Origin: Amycolatopsis lexingtonensis
GTDB taxonomy: Bacteria > Actinomycetota > Actinomycetes > Mycobacteriales > Pseudonocardiaceae
Assembly: GCF_014873755.1 (NCBI RefSeq)
Contig: NZ_JADBEG010000001.1
Location: forward strand, 3,474,501 to 3,538,500
Direction: 5' to 3'
DNA: 64,000 nt
Shown one piece after another: positions 15,440 to 23,892 of this stretch. The position numbers and the translations under genes were made by a program. Position 1 is the stretch's first letter, and every line of letters begins with the position of its first letter. The notes under the pieces were generated by a model. That model made no database searches. It saw only the letters and a list, made by a program, of their open reading frames with translations, and had not been told where the DNA came from.

Positions 15440-16633
15440 ATGCGGGTACTGCTCTCGACGTACGGAACGCGGGGCGACGTCGAACCGCTGGTGGCGCTGG
15501 CGGTCCAGCTCCGGGCCCTGGGCGTCGAGGCGCGGCTGTGCACTCCGCCGGACGAGGAGTTCGCGGACCGGCTCGCCGGTCTCGGGATCGACTGGGTGCC
15601 GCTCGGGCTCCCGGTGCGGGCGCTGATGCGCGGCACGACCCCGCCGTCGGCAGCCGAGCTGTCCCGCTACCGCACCGAGTTGCTCGACGCGCAGTTCGAC
15701 GTGCTCCCCTCGGCGGCCGACGGGTGCGATGCGCTGGTGGTGGCGGGCCTCGCGCAGGTCGCCGCGCGGTCGGTGGCCGAGGCCGCGGGCCTCCCCTACG
15801 TGTACGTGACCTATTCGGCGGTCAACCTGCCCTCGCCGCACCACGCGCCACCACCGCGGCCGGGCTGGCCCGAGCCGGAAGCGGCTGGCAACGCGACCCG
15901 GTGGGAGATCGACGCCCGCCGGGTCGACGAGCAGTTCCGCGAGCCGCTCAACGGCCACCGCGCCGCCCTCGGCCTGCCCCCGGTGGCCACCGTGCGCGAC
16001 CACGTCTATTCGGACCGGCCGTGGCTCGCGGCGGACCCGGTACTGGGACCGTGGCCGGGCGGCGCCGGCCTCGAAGTGGTCCAGACCGGCGCGTGGACCC
16101 AGCCGGACGACCGCCCGCTGCCGCCGGACCTGCAGGCCTTCCTGCAGGCGGGCCCGCCACCGGTGTACGTGGGATTCGGCAGCATCAGCCCGGCCCCGGA
16201 CATCCCCCGCTGGGCCGTCGAGATCGCCCGCGCCCGCGGCCACCGCGTCCTCGTCTCCCGCGGCTGGGCGGATTTGGACCCGGCCGGCTGCTTCGCCATC
16301 GGGGACGTCAGCCACCAGCGCCTGTTTCCTGAACTGGCGGCGGTGATCCACCACGGCGGCGCGGGGACCACACAAACGGCGGCACGGGCCGGCGTCCCGC
16401 AGGTGGTGGTCCCGATCGCTTTGGCGGACAACCCGTACTGGGCGGGCCGAGTGGCCGCCCACGGGATCGGCACCGCCCTCGACGGTCCGACGGCGACCCG
16501 TGAGTCGCTGTGCGCCGCTTTCGACACGGCACTGACACCCGAAACCCGCGTGCGGGCGAAGGCGCTGAGCGCCGAGATCCGCACCGACGGAGCGGCGGTG
16601 GCCGCGCAGCGGTTGCTCGACGCTCTCGGCTGA
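15440..16633 (+). CDS. GT1-family glycosyltransferase (glycopeptide Gtf-like)
   Basis: The protein (~397 residues from the ATG at 15440, which has GAAGGGA just upstream) begins MRVLLSTYGTRGDVEPLVAL, the N-terminal signature of macrolide and glycopeptide glycosyltransferases. It carries the donor-site motif HHGGAGTTQTAARAG near residue 308. An alternative GTG at 15422 overlaps the previous stop. Family members transfer a sugar from an NDP-sugar to an antibiotic aglycone, sometimes for self-resistance. It is the last gene of the operon. Glycosylation is not a standard step in the detoxin/rimosamide compounds I know, so this gene may mark a variant product or a protective modification. Confidence 0.92.
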   Translation: MRVLLSTYGTRGDVEPLVALAVQLRALGVEARLCTPPDEEFADRLAGLGIDWVPLGLPVRALMRGTTPPSAAELSRYRTELLDAQFDVLPSAADGCDALVVAGLAQVAARSVAEAAGLPYVYVTYSAVNLPSPHHAPPPRPGWPEPEAAGNATRWEIDARRVDEQFREPLNGHRAALGLPPVATVRDHVYSDRPWLAADPVLGPWPGGAGLEVVQTGAWTQPDDRPLPPDLQAFLQAGPPPVYVGFGSISPAPDIPRWAVEIARARGHRVLVSRGWADLDPAGCFAIGDVSHQRLFPELAAVIHHGGAGTTQTAARAGVPQVVVPIALADNPYWAGRVAAHGIGTALDGPTATRESLCAAFDTALTPETRVRAKALSAEIRTDGAAVAAQRLLDALG

Positions 16634-16915
16634 GCGTTCGCGCTTCACTGCAACCGGCTCGCGAAGTCAAGATGAGATTCGCGCCTGCACGCGATCCGCG
16701 TCCGCGGCACGTCCTTGTGCTTTGAGCAAAGGCAGAGCGTAGGCGGTGTCCCGGTAGAAGCCGACGACTCGCCGCAAGGGCCGCCGCGGCGGGCACCCCG
16801 ATGTCCGGGCCGGGAGCGGAACCGAGCAGTGCGAAGAGCTCTGCCGGTAAAAGGGATTGCGCGAAGAGCGCGTTGGTGCCAGTCTGACCAGCACACTCTA
16901 CGCATCGGACACACC
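16634..16915. other. Intergenic region between the biosynthetic operon and the ROK gene
   Basis: This ~280 bp stretch has no clear gene. On the minus strand, 16667-16760 reads GFYRDTAYALPLLKAQG and ends in a stop, with mixed third-position GC. It could be the tail of a decayed gene, but I cannot name a family. No classical terminator follows the glycosyltransferase. The stretch probably holds the ROK gene promoter, though no consensus elements stand out. Confidence 0.4.
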
Positions 16916-18145
16916 ATGGAATTGACACCCTGGGACGGCTCGAGAATCGGGTTGGACCAGGAGGAGATGCGTCGGCACAATCGCGGTACTTTTCTTCGCC
17001 TTGTACACCTGAGCGACGGAATCTCGCGGGCCGAAATCGCGAAACGGATGAACCTCAACCGAAGCACGATCAAGGCGTTGACGGCGGAACTGAGCGCGGC
17101 GGGCCTGGTCCGGGAAGTGTCGCAGACGGACAATCGTCACCAAGGCCGCCCGTCGCTCATCGTGCGGCCGGAGACCCATCGTTTCCACGTACTGGCATTC
17201 GACGTCGCGGTGGACCGATTGGTCGCCGCCCGGATCGGCCTCGGCGGGGTCGTCCTGGACCGCAAGGTCGCTGCCCGGCGCCGGTCCGGAGTCGATCTCG
17301 ACTATGTGGTCTCGACGCTCGCGAAGCTCGGCCGCGAGTTGGCCGAAGCGGCACCGTCGACGTCGACCTGCGTGGGGCTGGGGGCCTCGTACTGCGGGAT
17401 GATCCGTCCCGGCGACGGGACCGTCCGGTTCGGCCCCGACCTCGGCTGGGTCGACCAGGCGTTCGGCGCCGAACTGGCCCGCCGGCTGGGACTGGGACTG
17501 CGGGTGCCGGTGGGAAACGAGGCGCACCTCGGAGCGCTCGCGGAAAACCTTCGCGGGGCCGGGATGGGGGTGCAGAACCTCGTCTACCTGCACGGCGACG
17601 TCGGCGTCGGTGGCGGGATCATCGTCGGCGGCACGGTGCTGGACGGCGACGCGGGGTACGGCTGCGAACTGGGCCACATGGTCGTCAACCCGCACGACGG
17701 GCGACCTTGTGGCTGCGGCTCCAGCGGGTGTCTCGAGGCGGAAGCCGGTGAACGGGCCTTGCTGGACGCCGCACGCCGACCGCCGGAGGTCTTCGGCCGC
17801 GACGCCGTTCGGGCGGTGGCCGCCGACGCGGCCGCGGGCGATGCCGACGCTCGCGACGCGCTCGATTACGTCGGGGATTGGCTGGGCATCGGCGTGGCCA
17901 ATCTCATCAATCTCTTCAATCCGGCGGTCGTCGTCTTCGGCGGAATGTTGCGGGATGTGTACGCCGGTGTATTGCCGCGAGTACGTAGTCGCGTCGCACG
18001 TAATGTGTTGCCGGTCGCGAAGGAAAAAGTGCGCCTGAGTGTCTCGGCGCTCGGGGACGACGCCACCCTGATCGGCGCCGGCGAGCTCGGATTCGAGCGG
18101 CTGCTGCACGATCCGTTGAGCGAAAGTCAGCGGGCGTGCAGCTGA
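16916..18145 (+). CDS. ROK-family transcriptional regulator
   Basis: A 409-residue protein from ATG 16916. Its N-terminal winged helix-turn-helix (~20-75; ISRAEIAKRMNLNRSTIKALT) is followed by a ROK sugar-kinase-like domain. That domain contains GVGGGIIVGG, the CELGH motif and the zinc cluster CGCGSSGCLE (~262-271). Upstream in-frame starts exist, but the HTH sits at the usual distance from this ATG. ROK repressors usually sense sugars or sugar phosphates. It follows the biosynthetic operon in the same direction and has no sugar-uptake genes next to it, so its target is unclear. Its last 19 bp overlap the convergent TetR gene. Confidence 0.9.
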   Translation: MELTPWDGSRIGLDQEEMRRHNRGTFLRLVHLSDGISRAEIAKRMNLNRSTIKALTAELSAAGLVREVSQTDNRHQGRPSLIVRPETHRFHVLAFDVAVDRLVAARIGLGGVVLDRKVAARRRSGVDLDYVVSTLAKLGRELAEAAPSTSTCVGLGASYCGMIRPGDGTVRFGPDLGWVDQAFGAELARRLGLGLRVPVGNEAHLGALAENLRGAGMGVQNLVYLHGDVGVGGGIIVGGTVLDGDAGYGCELGHMVVNPHDGRPCGCGSSGCLEAEAGERALLDAARRPPEVFGRDAVRAVAADAAAGDADARDALDYVGDWLGIGVANLINLFNPAVVVFGGMLRDVYAGVLPRVRSRVARNVLPVAKEKVRLSVSALGDDATLIGAGELGFERLLHDPLSESQRACS

Positions 18146-18801
18146 CGCAGCCCGTTGATGATCAGCTCCAGGCCGAAGGCGAACTCGTCCTCCAGCGGCA
18201 CCGGCAGGGAGTCCGCGACCGCGTGGGTGGCCGGGAAGTCCCCGGCCGACACGTCGTGGAAGCGCGTCGACACCCGCTCTCGTTCGGCGTCGTTCCCGGA
18301 TCCGGAGAGCTGGATGGCGAAGCCGAGGACGTAGCGCGAGAGGGTCGCGTAGGCGCGCACGGCGACGTTCGGCGGTAGTCCACCGCCGAGGAGGACGGCC
18401 AGGCAGCGTTCCCGCAGCACCATCGCGTTCGGCCCGGTCGGGGTCTGCTCGATCAGCAGGGGCGCGATCTTCCGGTGCTTGCCCAGCGTGTCGAACATCG
18501 CCCGGGCGACGGCCTGGCAGGCCCGGTCCCAGCTCAGCTCCGCCAGCGCACCCGGGTCGAGTTCGATCTCCCCGAAGACGCGGTCGATGACCTGGGTGAT
18601 CAAGGTCGCCCGGTTGCCGAAGTGGCGGTAGAGCGTGGCCGTGCCGGATTCGAGCCGTTGGGCGAGAGTCCGCATCGACAGCGCCTCGGCGCCTTCCTCG
18701 TCGACGAGCTGCAGTGCCGTGGCGAGGATCCGGTCCAGCGGAACGGCGGGGCGACCCCGGGTGCGCGGGGCGGAGGCGGCTGGCGAGGGCGAACTGGTCA
18801 C
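18127..18801 (-). CDS. TetR-family repressor (TetR class C-terminal domain)
   Basis: A 224-residue TetR regulator starting at GTG 18801. The helix-turn-helix region (LSMRTLAQRLESGTATLYRHFG, ~residues 42-63) is followed by an all-alpha ligand domain of the tetracycline-repressor type. It diverges from the hydrolase operon, and a 25 bp operator-like palindrome lies in the 57 bp between the two genes. It therefore most likely represses that operon and perhaps itself, responding to a pathway substrate. Its 3' end overlaps the ROK gene tail by 19 bp. Confidence 0.93.
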   Translation of the reverse strand: MTSSPSPAASAPRTRGRPAVPLDRILATALQLVDEEGAEALSMRTLAQRLESGTATLYRHFGNRATLITQVIDRVFGEIELDPGALAELSWDRACQAVARAMFDTLGKHRKIAPLLIEQTPTGPNAMVLRERCLAVLLGGGLPPNVAVRAYATLSRYVLGFAIQLSGSGNDAERERVSTRFHDVSAGDFPATHAVADSLPVPLEDEFAFGLELIINGLRQLHAR

Positions 18802-18835
18802 ACCCGTGAGTATGACGGCGTTGACACGCCACGCA

Positions 18836-18860
18836 ATAACGGCAACACTGTTGCCATTAT
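18836..18860. promoter_or_regulatory. TetR operator palindrome overlapping the operon start
   Basis: The half-sites ATAACGGCAAC and GTTGCCATTAT form an inverted repeat matching at 10 of 11 positions around a 3 bp centre (ACT). A TTGACA at 18821-18826 lies just upstream and can serve as the -35 box. The palindrome would then cover the -10 region, the start site and the ATG at 18859. This arrangement suits repression of the operon by the divergent TetR protein and implies a leaderless or nearly leaderless mRNA. Confidence 0.8.
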
Positions 18861-19647
18861 GAAGGACATGCAGTCAATCCCGATCGACGGACTCCGGGTG
18901 CACTACGAACGCACCGGGCAGGGCCCGGCGGTGCTGCTGCTGCACGGCAGCGGGTCGTCGTTGGAGGGCTTCGGGCGAGTGGCGGAGCTGTTGTCGGCGT
19001 CGCACGACGTGATCCGCCCGGACCTGCCCGGGTTCGGGCGGACCGGGCCGCGGCCCGACCGCGACTACCGCGTCCGGACCTACGCGGGCACGATCGCCCG
19101 GTTCATGACCGCGCTCGACCTGCCGCACTTCGCGGTGGCCGGGAACTCCCTCGGCGGCAACATCGCGTGGAACCTGGCTCTGGACGCCCCGGAGCGGGTC
19201 GATGCGCTGGTCCTGGTCAACGCCACCGGCTACCCGGAGAAGACGCTGCCCGCCGGGCTGCGGCTGGCCCGGAACCCGCTGCTGCGCCCCCTGCTGCGGC
19301 GCTGGCTCCCGCGTGGCGCGACCGAACTCGGGCTGCGGGAAGCCGTCGGCGCGAACTCCGCGATCGTGGACGACACCATGGTCGACCGGGTGCACGCGCT
19401 GACCAGCCGTCCGGGGAACCGGTCGGCGTTCGTCGACTTCGCCAACACCGACCAGCCGGACCGCAGCGCCGAACTCCCGCGGATCGCGGTCCCGACGCTG
19501 GTCCTGCGCAGCGCCGGCGTCGACGGGCAGCACTTCGCCCGCGACATCCCGGGCGCCCTCGAGCGCGTGCACGCCGACGGCGGGCACCTGCTGCCGGAAG
19601 AAGATCCGGACTGGGTGGCCGCGGCGATCGCGGAGTTCCTGCGATGA
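18859..19647 (+). CDS. Alpha/beta hydrolase (operon gene 1)
   Basis: A 262-residue alpha/beta-hydrolase. It has the oxyanion-hole HGSGSS motif (~27-32), nucleophile Ser in VAGNSLGGNIA (~98) and a late His in DGGHLLPEED. The fold and size match C-C bond or ester hydrolases of aromatic catabolism (MhpC/BphD type). The ATG at 18859 has no room for a Shine-Dalgarno site and overlaps the operator palindrome, so translation is probably leaderless. ATG 18868 is an alternative start. It is the first gene of a five-gene coupled operon. Confidence 0.9.
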   Translation: MKDMQSIPIDGLRVHYERTGQGPAVLLLHGSGSSLEGFGRVAELLSASHDVIRPDLPGFGRTGPRPDRDYRVRTYAGTIARFMTALDLPHFAVAGNSLGGNIAWNLALDAPERVDALVLVNATGYPEKTLPAGLRLARNPLLRPLLRRWLPRGATELGLREAVGANSAIVDDTMVDRVHALTSRPGNRSAFVDFANTDQPDRSAELPRIAVPTLVLRSAGVDGQHFARDIPGALERVHADGGHLLPEEDPDWVAAAIAEFLR

Positions 19648-20540
19648 AGTACTTCGTCGCCGCCGATGAGGACCGCCGGCTCGACGCGGTCACCCGCCGG
19701 ACCCTGCGCGGCAGCTTCATCACCCTGTCCGACGGGGTGACGCACTACGAGCTGACCGGACCCGCGGACGGCGAACTCGCCGTCCTCGTCGGCGGCCTGA
19801 CGATCCCACTGTCCTATTGGGACGGTCTCGCGGCCCGGCTGCACGCCCACGGCTTGCGCACCCTGTCCTACAGCGCCTACGGACGCGGCTACTCCGACCG
19901 CGTCCGGGGCCGCTACGACGAAGCGCTGTTCGTCCGCCAGCTCGCCGAGCTGACCACGACCTTGGACCCCACGCGGCCGCGGCACGTCGTCGGCACCTCG
20001 ATGGGCGCCCTGGTCGCCATGGCCTACACGAACCTGCACCCCGAATCGGTCACCACGCTCACGATCGCCGGGCCGGCCGGGCTGGGTGAACGTCCTCGGC
20101 CGCAGCGGCTGCTGCGCAATGACGTGCTCGCCCGATTCGTCGCCCGCCGCTTCGGCCGCAAACTCCTGGAAGACCACCTCGGGCACAACGTCCGCGACCC
20201 CGCCCTCTCCGCCCGGCTGGTCGCGATGGTCCGGGACGCCTATCGCTACGAAGGCTCCCTCTACGCGTTCTTCCAGACCCTGCAGCGCTTCCCGCTGTAC
20301 GACCGGCAGGACCTCTTCCGCGGCACCGGCGAGCTGGGACTCCCCGTCCTGCTCCTGTGGGGCGACGACGACCAGGTCACCCCGATCACCCACCTCGACA
20401 CCGTCCACGAGCTGCTGCGTCCACAGCAGACTCACGTCCTCACCGAATGCGGCCACATGGCCCCCTACGAACGGCCGGACGACGTCGGCGACCTGCTCGC
20501 GTCGTTCGCCGTCCCGCACCCCGATCGGCTCGCACCATGA
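19644..20540 (+). CDS. Alpha/beta hydrolase (operon gene 2)
   Basis: A 298-residue hydrolase coupled to the previous gene by an ATGA overlap. Its nucleophile is in VVGTSMGALVAM (~118), the acid is in LLLWGDDDQVTP (~243), and the catalytic His is in ECGHMAPYERPDD. The N-terminal ~35 residues precede the core strand. Two hydrolases of the same superfamily side by side, followed by an oxygenase and an amidohydrolase, suggest successive hydrolytic steps on a ring-derived or ester/amide substrate. The specific reaction is not readable from the sequence. Confidence 0.9.
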   Translation: MKYFVAADEDRRLDAVTRRTLRGSFITLSDGVTHYELTGPADGELAVLVGGLTIPLSYWDGLAARLHAHGLRTLSYSAYGRGYSDRVRGRYDEALFVRQLAELTTTLDPTRPRHVVGTSMGALVAMAYTNLHPESVTTLTIAGPAGLGERPRPQRLLRNDVLARFVARRFGRKLLEDHLGHNVRDPALSARLVAMVRDAYRYEGSLYAFFQTLQRFPLYDRQDLFRGTGELGLPVLLLWGDDDQVTPITHLDTVHELLRPQQTHVLTECGHMAPYERPDDVGDLLASFAVPHPDRLAP

Positions 20541-22012
20541 ACGACACCCTCGACGTCCTGATCGCCGGCGCCGGCCCGGCCGGCACCACCCTGGCCATCG
20601 ACCTGGCCCGCCGCGGCCTCGCGGTCCGGATCATCGACAAGGCCCCGCGTTCCTTCGAAGGCTCCCGCGCCAAAGGCCTTCAGCCACGCACCCTGGAGGT
20701 GTTCGACGACCTCGGCGTGCTCGACGACGTCCTCGCCGGCAGCAGCGACTACCCCCGCCTCGGCATCCACCTGGGACCGGTCACCGTCCCGTGGCGGATG
20801 TTCCGCAACCGCGCACGCAGCACCGACGTCCCCTACCCGAACACCCGGTTGCTGCCCCAGTACCGCACCGACGCCGTGCTGCACGACCGGCTCGAGCAGC
20901 TGGGCGGCAAGGTCGAATACGGCCGCGAGCTCGCCGGGTTCGCCCAGGACGCCACGTCGGTCACCGCCACCGTGCTCGGCGACGACGGCCCCGAACGGAT
21001 CACCGCGCGCTACCTCGTCGGGGCCGACGGCGGTTCGAGCGCCGTCCGCAAGCACCTCGGTCTGGGCTTCCTCGGCGAGACCCGCGACGGGGACCGGATG
21101 CTCATCGTCGACGCCGTCACCTCCGGCCTGTCCGGTGACCGGTGGCACGTCTGGCCGGGGGTGAAGGGCCGGTTCGCCGGAGCCTGCCCGCTGCCGCACA
21201 CCGGCCTGTTCCAGTGGATGATCCGCCTGGCCCCGGACGAAGAACCACCCGAGGGCGAGGAGGCGATCACCCGGCGGATCCGGGCGCACACCCGCGACCG
21301 GGCCATCGCCGTGCGGGACATCCGGTGGCGGTCGGTGTTCCGGCCGAACATCCGCCTGGCCGAGGCCTACCGGCGCGGGCGCGTGTTCCTCGCCGGCGAC
21401 GCCGCGCACGTGCACACCCCGGCCGGCGCGCAGGGCCTCAACACCGGCATCCAAGACGCCTACAACCTCGGCTGGAAACTCGGCCAGGTCCTCGCCGGAG
21501 CCGACCCGCGGCTGCTCGACACCTACGAGGCCGAACGCCTCCCGATCGCCGCCGGCGTGCTCGGCCTGTCCACGAAGAAGTACGAAGGCCTCGCCAAACT
21601 CGACCCGTCCAGCCTGCGCCGCGGCCAGGACGAACAACAGCTTTCCCTCACCTACCACGGCGGCCCGCTCGCACCCGGCGAAACCGACCGCACGAAGACG
21701 CTGCGGGTCGGCGACCGGGCCCCGGACGCGGACCTGGGCGGCTCTCGCCTGTTCGACACCTACCGGGGACCGCACTTCACCCTCCTCGCATACGGCCCGC
21801 AGGCCGCCGCGGCGAGCGAACAACTCGACTGGCCGGACGCGGGAGCACCGCTGCGCCGGATCACGGTCGAGGACCGGCGCGGCTACGGCATCGAGGGCGA
21901 CACGCTGCTGCTGGTCCGGCCCGACGGCTACCTCGGGCACATCGCGACCCACGACTTCCTCGCCTCGACCCGCGCCGCCGCCCGGGCCCTGACCCCTGAG
22001 GTGACCCGGTGA
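20537..22012 (+). CDS. FAD-dependent aromatic hydroxylase-like monooxygenase
   Basis: A 491-residue group A flavoprotein monooxygenase (PheA/TfdB/MhpA type). It has the dinucleotide-binding GAGPAG (~11-16), the DG motif in GADGGSSAVRK (~165) and the FAD-ribityl GD motif in LAGDAAHVHTPAGAQGLN (~290). A thioredoxin-like C-terminal extension is of the kind found in phenol hydroxylases. These enzymes use NAD(P)H and oxygen to hydroxylate phenolic substrates, or polyketides in biosynthetic settings. Coupling by ATGA and GTGA overlaps ties it to the hydrolases and the amidohydrolase. Confidence 0.93.
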   Translation: MNDTLDVLIAGAGPAGTTLAIDLARRGLAVRIIDKAPRSFEGSRAKGLQPRTLEVFDDLGVLDDVLAGSSDYPRLGIHLGPVTVPWRMFRNRARSTDVPYPNTRLLPQYRTDAVLHDRLEQLGGKVEYGRELAGFAQDATSVTATVLGDDGPERITARYLVGADGGSSAVRKHLGLGFLGETRDGDRMLIVDAVTSGLSGDRWHVWPGVKGRFAGACPLPHTGLFQWMIRLAPDEEPPEGEEAITRRIRAHTRDRAIAVRDIRWRSVFRPNIRLAEAYRRGRVFLAGDAAHVHTPAGAQGLNTGIQDAYNLGWKLGQVLAGADPRLLDTYEAERLPIAAGVLGLSTKKYEGLAKLDPSSLRRGQDEQQLSLTYHGGPLAPGETDRTKTLRVGDRAPDADLGGSRLFDTYRGPHFTLLAYGPQAAAASEQLDWPDAGAPLRRITVEDRRGYGIEGDTLLLVRPDGYLGHIATHDFLASTRAAARALTPEVTR

Positions 22013-23286
22013 ACCGCACCCTGCTGCGCGGCGCTCGCGTGATCACCATGGCACCGCACCGTCCCGACGCCGAACACGCCGACATCCTCATCGACGGCGA
22101 CACCATCGCCGCGGTCGGCGAAAACCTCGACGCGACCGGCGCCGAGGTCGTCGACATCGCCGGCCGGATCATCATGCCCGGCCTGGTCAACGCCCACCTG
22201 CACACCTGGCAGACCGCCCTGCGCGGCGTCGGCACCGACTGGACGCTCGCGGACTACCTCGGCCGCCTGCACGGCGCCGTGGCCCGCCACTACCGGCCCG
22301 AGGACATGCGCGTCGGCACCCTCGCCGGCGCGCTGGACCAGCTCGACCGCGGCACCACCACCCTGGGCGACTGGTGCCACAACACGCCCACCCCCGACCA
22401 CACCGACGCCGCACTCGACGGCCTCCGCGCGTCCGGCGTCCGCGGGGTGTTCCTGCACGGCACCGCGTACTCCGCGCCCGACGCGGCCCACCCCGTCGAC
22501 GAGATCGACCGGGTGACCGGTGGCCCGCTGCTCACCCTCGGCATGGCGGTCCGCGGCCCGCAACTGTCCACTCCGGACACCGCGGTCGCCGACTTCCGCG
22601 CCGCCGCCGAACGCGGGCTCGTCGTGTCGCTGCACCAAAGCGGTGGCGCGCCTGGGCCCGCCTGGGCGGCCGTGCGCGCCGCCGGGCTGCTCGGCCCGGC
22701 CACCGACGTCGTCCACGGTGCCGGGCTCACCGAAGAGTGGCTCGAGATCCTGGTCGACGCGGGCGCGAGTCTCACCAGCACGCCCGAGAACGAACTCGGC
22801 CAAGGCCACGGCCTCCCCGTCACCGGGCACCTGCTCCGGCTCGGCGCCGCGCCGTCGCTGGGCACCGACACCGACGTCGTCACCCCCGCCGACGTGCTCT
22901 CCGCCGCCCGCATCGCCTTGGCGCACCAGCGGGGCCACGACCACGAGGACCACCGCAGGGCCACCGGATCCTTCTCCCTCACCGCGACGATCACGGCCAA
23001 GCAGGCGCTCGCCTGGGCCACCGTCGAGGGCGCCCGAGCACTCGGCCTCGCCGACCGTGTCGGCCGGCTCGACGCCGGCATGCAGGCCGACCTCATCGTC
23101 ATCGACGCCCCGGGGCCGAACCCGGTCGCGGCGGCCCTGCACGCCACCGCCGGTGACATCGAAGCGGTCATGATCGCCGGGCACTGGCGCAAACGCGACC
23201 ACACCCTCCTCGACGTCGACCTCGACGCCGTGCGAGACGAGCTCCGCGAATCCTCGGCCCGGCTCCTCCCCCACCTCGCCGGCTGA
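22009..23286 (+). CDS. Amidohydrolase (TrzN/AtzA/SsnA-type)
   Basis: A 425-residue metal-dependent amidohydrolase starting at a GTG that overlaps the previous stop. The first metal ligands are in GLVNAHLHTWQ (~63), a further His lies in VVSLHQSGG (~208), and the final Asp is in SLGTDTDVVTPAD (~288). The family covers guanine deaminase, 8-oxoguanine deaminase and chlorohydrolases/deaminases of s-triazines. Here it probably deaminates or dehalogenates a heteroaromatic intermediate in the same pathway as the flavoprotein. The family call is firm; the substrate is unknown. Confidence 0.9.
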   Translation: MNRTLLRGARVITMAPHRPDAEHADILIDGDTIAAVGENLDATGAEVVDIAGRIIMPGLVNAHLHTWQTALRGVGTDWTLADYLGRLHGAVARHYRPEDMRVGTLAGALDQLDRGTTTLGDWCHNTPTPDHTDAALDGLRASGVRGVFLHGTAYSAPDAAHPVDEIDRVTGGPLLTLGMAVRGPQLSTPDTAVADFRAAAERGLVVSLHQSGGAPGPAWAAVRAAGLLGPATDVVHGAGLTEEWLEILVDAGASLTSTPENELGQGHGLPVTGHLLRLGAAPSLGTDTDVVTPADVLSAARIALAHQRGHDHEDHRRATGSFSLTATITAKQALAWATVEGARALGLADRVGRLDAGMQADLIVIDAPGPNPVAAALHATAGDIEAVMIAGHWRKRDHTLLDVDLDAVRDELRESSARLLPHLAG

Positions 23287-23843
23287 TGAGCACGCGGGAC
23301 GAACACGCGAGCCGGACCCGGGCGGACCTGCTCGCCGCGGCAAAGCGACTGTTCGCCGAACGCGGCTACCCCGACACCAAGATCACCGACATCGCCACCG
23401 CGGCCGGCCGCGCCGCCGGCACCTTCTATACCCACTTCCGCGACAAGGAGCACCTGCTCGCCGTCCTGCGCAGCGAACTCGCCGGGACAGCGGCGCCGGA
23501 CCCGGCCGGCGACGACCCGATCCGCGAGCACGTCACGGCCTGCTGGACCGCACTGCGCACCCACCGCCCCATCGCCATCGCCCTGCTGCAGTCGGCGACC
23601 GCCGCCGCCCCGGCCTCCGGACGATTGCGGGACGAGCTGACCACCTGGACAGCCCCGCTGCGCAAGCACCTGGAAAACCGGCGCGACCGCGGCGAGCCGC
23701 TCCCCGGCGACCCCGAACTGCTGGCCGCGGCCATCGGCGTCATGCTCGCCGGTCTCAACCACGCCCTGCCCACCCTCGACGACCGCGTCCCGGATGCGGT
23801 CACGAACCTCGTCCTCCACGGCCTGGCCGGCCCTGAACGGTGA
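23286..23843 (+). CDS. TetR-family regulator (operon gene 5)
   Basis: A 185-residue TetR protein whose ATG overlaps the amidohydrolase stop (TGATG). The HTH region (ITDIATAAGRAAGTFYTHFRDK, about 36-57) is canonical. The C-terminal domain is short and unlike that of the divergent TetR at 18127-18801. Being the last gene of the operon, it probably gives feedback control or senses a second ligand. No separate operator was identified for it. Confidence 0.92.
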   Translation: MSTRDEHASRTRADLLAAAKRLFAERGYPDTKITDIATAAGRAAGTFYTHFRDKEHLLAVLRSELAGTAAPDPAGDDPIREHVTACWTALRTHRPIAIALLQSATAAAPASGRLRDELTTWTAPLRKHLENRRDRGEPLPGDPELLAAAIGVMLAGLNHALPTLDDRVPDAVTNLVLHGLAGPER

Positions 23844-23892
23844 GTGGCTGCGCGGCACACGAACTGCTCGTCGCCCAGCCGTCCCTTTGCGC

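Noticed and set aside
16667..16894. Small minus-strand gene before the ROK regulator
   Set aside because: Only a short C-terminal piece looks protein-like. Third-position bias is weak, and there is no plausible start and no family match.
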